DNA of 64,000 nucleotides from NCBI GenBank assembly GCA_964017065.1, contig OZ024786.1:10483047-10547046 (forward strand). Reading direction: 5' to 3'. The first letter of the stretch is position 1. Each line of letters opens with the position of its first letter. The notes under the pieces were generated by a model, which had not been told where the DNA came from, did not search any database, and saw only the letters and a program-made list of their open reading frames with translations. The position numbers were made by a program, and so were the translations under genes. The stretch is from Haliclona indistincta. Lineage: Eukaryota > Porifera > Demospongiae > Haplosclerida > Chalinidae. Below are positions 55,777-64,000 of the stretch, one piece after another.

Positions 55777-57773
55777 AGTCTGGCTGTTGAAGGGTTGGAC
55801 CGGGAAGAAATTGGTATAGAAGAAATTTTTGTACCAAAAGAAGCAGAATCTAATAGACAATAACATATCCAAAATCCACCAAAATCCACTTCGGGGAAAA
55901 TCTTTTATGGACATTCGAATAAAAATTAATTAATTATTCAATGAATACAATTATTTTCTAAATATTTTTCCTAATTTGCCATTATTTTGGAACAACCAGC
56001 ACTTCCTAATCAAGAATAGATCCTGTATGTGCTAGAAGAATAATTCTAATGTGATAGGATGATTAAAAATTAATTGCTGTCATATTTAATACTGTTATCT
56101 CCATAATGTTGAATCTATGGTTGAATTATTGCACTAATCAAAAAATTCTCTTTTGAAAGCATTTTGATCTCCACAACTATTGTACAAGTGAAGTGTTTAG
56201 TATAAGACTTATAGAAACTATTGTAAAAAGTCCGTGATTAGTTGATTTATTGACATGATAATGCATCCATTACAGTGCGTTAATATTCTTCTTCTGAGTC
56301 GAAAATAATGTCCTCTGCATTTCAACAACCTTCTCCTCTGCAGTCTCCACATGCTGTGACACACTTGAATTCATGTTTTCAGCTAGAGCACAAATTTGTT
56401 CCACAAGGATTTCTTGAAGAAAGCTTGCATTTGCACCATACAAATTTTAGTACTAGTGTTTCTGGTGTAGCAGCTATGTCTGTCATTGTTAGAGACAGAA
56501 TATTTCCATCAGAGTCAAGTGTCTAACCCCAATGCTGAGGATTCAATTGCAAGCATAAGCTTCTTCCAGAGGATGACCTGAAAATGAGCCCTCAAGCTAT
56601 GATACGTAGTGTGCTGCGCTCTCTGTATAGGTGGTAGCTTTTGTCGGTCAATTTCCTTACTGGATGAAACCATGTCTGTGAACTTCGCACACCGCAAAAA
56701 AGTTTAAGGAGTCTTCTTGCTTACCACCATAATACTATAACAAACAGACGAGCACCAGCTTTTCCGACTTCTTTAGCTGTGACTTGAGAATCACTTATCA
56801 ATGAAGATATCTGCTGGACCTCTGCATCGACCTGAATCTTCTTGATGAGCCTTGTTGTGCCTTGTCCAAAGTAGCAGAAATTGAGTCACATCCACTCTAT
56901 GCTTGTAGAAATAAGAGGTGAGATGCTACTAAGGTTTCAGCTTTGGCAACCAAATCACGTACGTTCCAAACTTGCAAGCCTTTCTTTGTTGCATAGTGCT
57001 CTTGGATTCAGAAAGAATATACACATCTGCCATGCTGTCTCTCCAGTGGTGCATTAGCAAAATGAGTACATCTGTGTTGTCAGCAACCACATTGACTTCC
57101 TGCCCATCCATTGCAATTTAAAAGAGTACAATTAACAGTTAAAGTTTCAGCATCACCAGTAGAATTTACACGTGTACTGCCTGATCATCAGATTTTAAGT
57201 AACAACTTAGCAGTAAGATAAACTGTGCTTTGTTATCTTTGTTAGAAGATTTGCACGAGCTTCCATCCATTCTACAAGTTGAACATCAACACATGCTTAT
57301 TGAGCTCTTTTCTGGTAATCATTGTCTTTGATTGATGGACTTTGATAGCCATCAAAAACAACAGAGCAAACGTTGTATTTAGCACACACATAGCCTACAC
57401 ATACATCTCTATAATTATGTCACTTTCTTCTCCCATTTCACTCTGTGAATCAGACTCTGTGACTCTGTGAATCGAGAACATGAATATTTTGCTTGTGCTC
57501 AATACATGACCACAAAGGAGAAGTCATGTAATATTTCCAGAAAATAACAAGCTAAGGTGCAAACTTACAAGATCTTGTTTACAAGATCCTCTTAGAAAAC
57601 AAGAATCATTTTATTGCTTTTTAAATAACCATAAACATTTTTCCCCAAAGTAGATTCAGGTGGATTTTGTATATGTAATTAAGTAAAACATTCTGCTTCT
57701 TTTGATACCAAAATTGTTACTATACCAATTTCTTCCGCGTTTGACCAATTTTTAGCCTTCAAACAGCCAGACT
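55777..57773. mobile_element. 2.0-kb TIR element carrying a decayed gene
   Basis: Left AGTCTGGCTGTTGAAGG and right CCTTCAAACAGCCAGACT are inverted, and the match continues in patches (GGAAGAAATTGGTATAG, ACCAAAAGAAGCAGAAT, TTTTCCCC(G/A)AAGT) for about 140 bp. The flanks may duplicate TCA. The interior is filled by the minus-strand pseudogene at 56520-57420. Confidence 0.72.
56520..57420 (-). pseudogene. Decayed gene of an uncharacterised invertebrate multigene family, inside the TIR element
   Basis: On the minus strand, in several frames, one reads CSVVFDGYQSPSIKDNDYQK, VEWMEARANLLTKITKHS, GDAETLTVNCTL, VNVVADNTDVLILLMHHW with MADVYILSE, then HLLFLQA*SGCDSISAT, FGQGTTRLIKKIQV and VGKAGARLFVIVLW. 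The order VVFDGY / GDA(E/D)T / DNTDVL.LL.HH / A(W)SGCD(S/T)(I/T)SA is one I know from large families of uncharacterised proteins in marine invertebrates; the acidic residues suggest a nuclease-like fold, but the function is unknown. At least three frameshifts and a TAG at the expected Trp break it. Position within TIRs suggests the family moves as transposon cargo. Confidence 0.65.
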
Positions 57774-57915
57774 ATCACGTGCGACAAGGTAAGCTTAACA
57801 CCCACGCACGATCTATGGAATGCGGGGCCCAAAGAAAACAAAACAAAACAGGGCTGTGACTGACACAGTCTCTCTCTACTTATTTCAGGATTATTAGCTG
57901 TTCATAACCAGGAAA

Positions 57916-60900
57916 ATGTCTGACAGTGAGTTACAACAGAGATGATTAATTACCACGTAACCAGGATAAGATACTGTCAATCAAAATGTATTGCAGGAGA
58001 CCCGGTACCCAAGCGTGTTTCGCATTTCGTCAAAGAACCACCAAGAACGCGTAGATACGGAGTTTGTATGAACGCTTGCTCGCTTTAGCACTTACTCTTG
58101 CGACGTTTTTCTTCACTACTACTGTCTCCTAGTCGAAGACTGTCTAGGTTGACAAGGGTGAATCTGTGTGCCGCGTCGGTGGCGATGTAAATAATAGTTG
58201 ACTTCATAAGATGCCTGTTGCAGTTCCTGCCTAGTTTATTGTAAAGTTCGAGTACTGGTGGTGTAAATATATACATTTTATGCTTCTTGGTAGCTTTGGA
58301 TTCGCACCAGAGACGGTTGAAGCCATTTCTTGGTCCTGCTTTTGTGAAAACAACCGTACAAAAATTATCTGTTGGCTTGGTGTTCGTTTTCACAGTATCT
58401 TTTGTTAGGTGGATTGTTGCATTATGTAAATATCATAATTTAAACTCTGTAACTTGTCTATAGCCACTGTCAGTTTTTTAACGAAAAAAACTCACGGTGT
58501 AGACGCTGAGTCGATTGTGGACTCCTGTAACACCAGATTGTCACAGTTTCTGATCCCGGTTACGTTGTATTTAGTAATCAATGGTTACAAAAAGGTACGC
58601 TTTTCTCGTGAATGCAGCATATGTTCCGTGTCGTTTTGATTCTGAACGTATTTATTTAGTGTGCATGAGTAAACCCGCTGTATCATGTTGTCACTATGTG
58701 TACATGGTCTTACCTTGAACCTTCCATCATTATCTATGTCCACAATGATTTATTGTACACAGACGTTCAAGCCCCAACCATCTTCCAGTTGACAACTGAA
58801 TTAAAAAGCATGAACGATTGGTATTCTCTGGGTGTGGCTTTGAGAGTTCATCCCAATAAGCTACAAGAGATCCAGAAATCGTCCCCACAGGAGGGAATAC
58901 AACGATGGAGGATTGATTTACTCCAGTATTGGCTGAACTCAACACCTGATGCCTCGTGGAATGATATCATAGTCGCTCTAGAGAGTATCAATCACCAAAC
59001 GCTGTCAGTTACGTTGAGAGACAAATACATCTTACCAGTAACAGGTATACAGTGTGTCTAGTGGCTAGCCTAGCTTTTGATCAGGCTTGTATTGTATTAG
59101 TTTCTCTTCTTCGTTACTACCTCTCTCTAATATGATTGAGTGTCTATGAATGATATAAATGATGGTGTAAGTTAGCCTCATACCCAGACCTTTTTCGATG
59201 AAGGCCTGGATATGGTACATAATTTTTTTGCCAATCGAGTGTTTCACCATTTTTGTGAGTTTATTCTCATGGACATGTCCTGACAGCAAACCAACGCAAT
59301 GCATTTCCCAAGATTCGTGTTTTATATAATTATTCGTTTTTAAAGTAAAAACTGCGTAAAATGTGAAAATTTGGTCTCACGAAAGTTACCCAATATACGG
59401 TATGCTTTTTTGGACAGCTTTGGGTATTTTCTATATCATAAGTTTTCACAGCATAAACACACCAGCTAGATTACACTCTTGGTGTATTTGACAAAATCAT
59501 GTTTGTTTGTGCATGTACATGTACTAGTGATACAATTTTATTATCATGCACAGGTAATAGTTAATGAATGGCTCCGCGTGTAACATTGGATTTGTACGCA
59601 CGAGCTTCCGGTCTCGTTGTAAAAATAGACTACTCTGGCTATGCCCTCGTGGTCTATTTTTAACGAGACCGGAAGCGAGTGCGGACAAATCCAATGTTAC
59701 ACAAGGAGCCACGCATTAATTGTTTTGTTATTACTCTTTCAAATTCCCACTAGCGTAAGCGTGCATGCTCATTTTGCATATAAGGTGCACACTGAAGAGC
59801 TCATCACCTTCCGGTAGGGCATGCGCGTTAGCTAAATAGTTGGCAATGCAGGCACTACTGTCCTGCTGTGCGCCATGAGATTTATTCATGGTTGCCTCCA
59901 GACCCATGAGTGGTACAATACAGTTGTACCACTCTTAGCTCCCAGTGCATACATCTGCATGTATTGGGAATTTGCCATGTAACAAATCATTTGTTACACT
60001 CATGGGCGGGTCACATAGCCAGGAATTAATGGAACAACCGATTTGTTCCACTGGCGGTCCCTTTGAAGAAAGGGTGGAGTATATAACAATTGGATTAATC
60101 CTTAGGTGTACAAGATTGTTCTACTGCATCAGCTACACACCTAACATCTACTATAGCAACAACTGACACTTCAGTATCAGCTACTAGCTCTACTGCTATT
60201 ACTCATGGTACGTTGTTCATCATTTCTTGTCAATCCTCTTCAACTGTGCACAATATCAATCCATTAAAAATTGTATGCAAAAAATCATGTATCATGTTTA
60301 AGGATAAAGGATTTGTATGTGTACAGTACGTTTATTATTTCTTACTTGTATATCTCAGCTCACGTATTCCTATACATGCAAGCTGTTAGCCATGGACCCT
60401 TTCAAACTGCAAAGTCTCTATTGTATTGCAACTATATGGAGAGAAAGTTATGGCTGCCTTTCGTCTATTTTTTTTCAGACACGAGCCCGGAGTGTGTTGC
60501 AATGCAGTCAGTCTCCTTTTCACAGCAGCTAGCCTGAGTTTAATGTTTGCTTGCGCGCCCATACGTGGATAAGGTTCTTGACTAGTTTTGGCCAAACAGT
60601 GACTGGTAGAGGCGGGCCGGTTAGGCACGAGAGATTGTGGCTGAATGTGATGTGCACGTGATGCTTGTGCATGTGCGAACGCTGGCTGCAGCCAACATTA
60701 ACCATGATTACACAACGTGCAACCAACATTAGTCCAGAGGGGGCTTAGTTGAGATATTTTGGTTTTTGTATTCTGTTGGCAAAATATAGGCGAGAAACAG
60801 ATCAAAAAATATTGAGTCTTGAACTCCAGATTGACGCCCATCGAAAGCAAGTCGTACTTCTACAAAGTTTCAACAAAGCCCCCTCCGCCCTTGTCTTGCT

Positions 60901-63363
60901 GTATCCATGGATATGGCTGTACGTTTCTAGAGTCTTTATACCAGAGTGCTGTTTGTAAGCGTCTTTTACTGAATGGGTGTGGTTAGGGTGCACATGTGAG
61001 CATTAGCATGCTATATCATTTTATCCGACATGAATGAGCATTTCTGATTAAAGCAACTCAGGTGATTGTATCAGAGAGCTACAGAAGAGATTATGATGAT
61101 ATTCAAGGAAAGTTTGTATCACTATTCTATGAGGTCACTGAGCTATTCGAGAATGAAGAATCACTCACGATGAGTAAGCTAAAAAGATTTCTCTCCAAAT
61201 ACCCCAATCTAAGGGATCCACTGTGTAATGCTGACACGATTGCTAATGTCATGGACGTAATCCAAGAACAGTCATCATTCACCTGCTGCTCTTACCTGAA
61301 ACATGCTGCCTCACAATTCAAGATTACATCAGCTGTTGAGAAGATTAATGATTACTACAAGTCAGTGGATGAGTTCTGTCAACATGAGCTGAGACATCAC
61401 ATCTATATGCAACCGTTTATTACAGCCAAGTCAATCAATATGACCAATTCTGGCATTATTTCATTTAAATTGCAATGGAGTCCTGACTCAAAAACACTGT
61501 CTGACATTCAAAGTCTCTTGCGACAAGCCTTTGAGAAGCAGAGTATCTACATACACATCGTGGTGGTTAGAGGAGGGAGTGTACAGGTAGTCTGCTGTGC
61601 TCCACAGTATCTAATGACCGAACTAGTGAGGCTAGCACAGAAGAACAGAGAGCTACTGGTGGAGAGCAGTGTCACCTACCTTAGGGTAGGAGACACTATA
61701 GTAGTGGACACCAGTGATCAGAATAAGGTGAGGATATGTTATCATAGAAACTGTGTCACATGCATGTGTTCAAATTTGATTTAATTTCAGACTTCACTTG
61801 TGGAAGATCTTATTCTTCAACTAACCATTGTACTTCAATTGAAAGGTAAAAGTAGACATTGAATATGATTAATTTTGATACTAGTACAAATTCATTTCGC
61901 TGACTGACTTGTTGAATGGACCTGAATCTCAAGGTATGACAATAAATTATATCTGTTTTGCTGTCATACTGAGCACATGGATCATGAGTGTTTCCTAACC
62001 ACATGCAGCAGCTGAGGATGTGATGAAGAGTATGACACACTCCAGTGCTGTGAGTGATGGTGTTACTGATGATGGTATACTACATAATGGTTGTCAACAT
62101 ACCCAGAGTGAGCCCTCCAGCTCAATATGGCAGATCACAAGAGATCAGGCTGAGTATATCTTGACTTATAAACCAGATGGAACCTTTCTTGTTAGAGAAA
62201 GAAAGGGGAAACCTGTTTCTGATCTATCATCATCATCAATCAGCACACATCTCATCTATGTTGTGTGAGTAGTACTTACATGTCACCATGGTAACTGGTG
62301 TTTATTGTTTGCAGTGTCAATGGGAAGGTTGAGAATTTACCAATCTACAAAAGAGGACAGGACTATGGATTCCTTGATGATGAAGAATGCACAACAGTTG
62401 AACACTTTGTAGCAGTTTTCTCAAGAACAGGGTTTACTATGAATGAAGGAATGACATCAGTTACACTGACCAATCAACTATTTCCTGACAAGTGAGCTAT
62501 CAGTAATGTTGTTTGTGTTTGTCATTTCTTACAATGCAGAGATACTCTTGCTAACCTACCATCAGATATTCCCACTATCATACGAGTGAGTGTGTAAATT
62601 GTTCTTTCCAATCACTCAATTTTATTATTTGCATAGATTTTAGCTCAGCGCACGGGTATGTGTTCATTAGAACTCTAATTTAATTTTGTAGCTGTAGTTT
62701 GCAGTTTAACTTCTGACAATTTAACCTCCTCAGTATTACACATTCAGTGATGTGGCATCCTTAGTTCCCAAGCATTACCCTCACCATGATGAGAGCACAT
62801 GGCTCTGCAGACAGCTCAGTAAGGAGGATTCAGAGAGGTTGCTGAGAGGGAGGATAGATGAGACATTCCTAGTGAGAGCAACTGACATGTCAGGTCCCAG
62901 TCACCTCTTCACATTGGATATTGTGTAAGTCAATGTAATACAATAATTATTTATTGTTTATTATTATCTGATGCAAATGCCATGCAGTAGGCATGGCATT
63001 TGCATCAGATTAAAATATTTATTGCATGGCATGGTATTATATTATTATACTACTCGTATAGTATTATTAATTAGTCAAAACTTTTGTCGGTGTTTGAATT
63101 GACATTAATGCACTATACATTATCATCACTGTGCGTTCGTGCGTGTGTTTGTGTGTGTTAGTTGTTTGTTGTTCTTTAGGGTACAGAGGAAGGTGGTCAG
63201 TCTGTGTGTTTATAGAGATGGTGGTTGGTTACGAGTTGAAAGATCAAGGGAAAGATATGACTCTATCAACACCTTAGTGATTCATCATCTCACTACTACA
63301 GTTCCTATAACAATTGATGATCAGATAGTACTAGTACTTTTTCAATATCCAGTGCACTCATAA
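57916..63363 (+). CDS. DD-SH2 copy 4: intact death domain / unknown domain / tandem SH2 protein
   Basis: Predicted exons: 57916-57925, 58763-59044, 60106-60207, 61054-61727, 61791-61845, 62009-62264, 62315-62491, 62540-62585, 62734-62924, 63180-63363. Every junction is GT/AG and phases sum to 658 codons plus stop. Order: MSDN plus death domain (about 5-100; DWYSLGVALRV, WRIDLLQYWLN, ASWNDIIVAL), Ser/Thr-rich linker (100-130), unknown domain (132-370), SH2-a (about 410-525; IWQITRDQAEYIL, DGTFLVRER) resembling the PI3K p85 C-terminal SH2, and SH2-b (about 535-655; WLCRQLSKEDSERLL, DETFLVRATD). Both FLVR arginines are present. The 27-bp exon used in copies 1 and 2 has lost its AG (61906) and should be skipped without frame change. 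It ends at a TAA in the last SH2 exon, before the splice used in copies 1 and 2. This is the best model for the family. Confidence 0.8.
58085..58393 (-). other. Unassigned open frame in intron 1 of DD-SH2 copy 4
   Basis: A 102-residue minus-strand frame (KMYIFTPPVLELYNKLGRNC, IYIATDAAHRFTLVNLDSLR, SSSEEKRRKSKC) with protein-like composition and no repeats. Homology unknown; it may be part of an old inserted element. No splice partners found. Confidence 0.3.
59551..60090. mobile_element. Insertion shared with copy 2 (GTAATAGTTAATG family), shorter form
   Basis: Starts GTAATAGTTAATGAATGGCT and ends GGAGTATATAACAA, as at 30131-31713, but without the two later inserts. The first part (59560-59725) is a long hairpin with arms TAACATTGGATTTGTACGCA and GCGGACAAATCCAATGTTAC and GACCGGAAG near the loop. 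Confidence 0.72.
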
Positions 63364-63490
63364 AAGTTCATGTATTGAAAATAATTTCCTTAATTTAATT
63401 CTGTTTTTCAAATTTAGTAAATTAAAAAAATTACATTTTTCATTGTTCTAAGTAGATGGTACTTTGTAATTATCTGGTACAGTAATGAAC

Positions 63491-63568
63491 AGTGAGTGTC
63501 TCATTCTAGCACCTACTGACCTTGAGAAGTGTCCTTTACCTGCAATGGACGATACAGATGAAGAATAA
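63491..63568 (+). pseudogene. Orphaned C-terminal exon of DD-SH2 copy 4
   Basis: NSECLILAPTDLEKCPL to DTDEE and TAA, as in copies 1, 2 and the partial copy, but the preceding SH2 exon already ends in TAA at 63361-63363 and its donor has moved beyond that stop, so this exon is probably 3' UTR here. Confidence 0.7.
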
Positions 63569-63929
63569 TAAATGTATTAACCAGTCCTGTAATATCTAGT
63601 AACAAAGTCACTAGGACCACGAAGTAATCAAGGGAGCGTGCAACTCTGTATTTTCACAATACAATGGTGAAATCCAAACATGGCTGCCGTTTGACACAGG
63701 AATCTGCTGTCTATTCCGCTGCTAGGGTATGTTGATTACTACTACTCTCAATAACATGTGCTGTGATCTGAAAGGTGACTAGGTGAGAGTTGCGAGACTA
63801 AACACAGGGCATAATCAATGCATTTCCTCCTGTTTGGACCACGATGACCTTTTGGGATGATAAGGCTATAATTATTTAGCATTAGGATTTTACCATTTCC
63901 AGTCACACGCTTCTTCGACGGGTAGGTTT

Positions 63930-64000
63930 CGATGATTTCTTGATAGTAGCATGCATAATTTCTGGCTTCTATACTCTCTTATCTATGTGAACTCAGTGAC
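63930..64000 (-). pseudogene. Start of a further cupin copy at the right window edge
   Basis: TTCGATGATTTCTTGATAGT, AGCATGCAT and CTCAGTGAC match cupin exon 3 sequence (13.99-14.10 kb), in the same tail-to-tail position behind a DD-SH2 copy. Small indels (TAAGAGAGTATAGAAG on the minus strand) suggest damage, but only the end is visible. Confidence 0.55.

Overview
Eukaryotic, AT-rich genomic DNA from an invertebrate. Small exons with GT/AG introns of about 60 bp to several kb, death-domain and NLR-type sequences, and dense non-autonomous transposons suggest a marine invertebrate. A demosponge such as Amphimedon fits best, but that identification is inference from family content only. The window contains one 200-N assembly gap (54789-54988).

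The core is a tandemly duplicated locus. The repeated unit is (i) a plus-strand gene for a multidomain protein: death domain, Ser/Thr-rich linker, an unrecognised region of about 220 residues, then two SH2 domains (called DD-SH2 here); (ii) a tail-to-tail minus-strand cupin gene; and (iii) a plus-strand gene for the homocysteine-binding part of a methionine synthase-like protein, divergently transcribed from the cupin across a spacer of about 230 bp. DD-SH2 copies: copy 1 (4.7-13.1 kb, frameshifted), a 3' partial copy (17.3-21.8 kb), copy 2 (25.1-38.8 kb, intact by frame accounting but with a different death domain at its N-terminus), copy 3 (47.0-52.3 kb, nonsense codon in the death domain) and copy 4 (57.9-63.4 kb, intact by frame accounting). 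Cupin copies lie at 14.0-15.0 kb and 39.2-41.4 kb, with relics at 21.9-22.3, 54.7 and 63.9 kb. Methionine synthase-like copies lie at 15.2-17.2 kb (cut off after exon 9) and 41.6-45.4 kb (whole homocysteine domain, then a scrambled tail with exon 10 repeated twice).

Flanking and interleaved sequence: a minisatellite (0-0.5 kb); a 5'-truncated BEL/Pao retrotransposon integrase end (2.0-3.0 kb); a 1.15-kb fold-back element with two tRNA-like heads (3.4-4.5 kb); an NLR-like pseudogene (22.9-23.7 kb); and a TIR element carrying a decayed gene of an uncharacterised invertebrate family (55.8-57.8 kb). Because paralogous introns provide empty sites, many insertions can be delimited to the base with their target-site duplications: hAT-like (8 bp), Mutator-like (9 bp, four elements), Ginger-like (4 bp, TGT...ACA ends, three elements), piggyBac-like (TTAA) and Harbinger-like (TTA).

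Reading of the system: a death fold plus two phosphotyrosine-reading SH2 domains would link tyrosine-phosphorylation signals to death-fold assembly, so the locus looks like an expanding signalling/innate-immune family evolving by tandem duplication, gene conversion and N-terminal swapping. That functional reading is inference. Exon structures are my own splice predictions, checked by phase arithmetic, not by transcripts.
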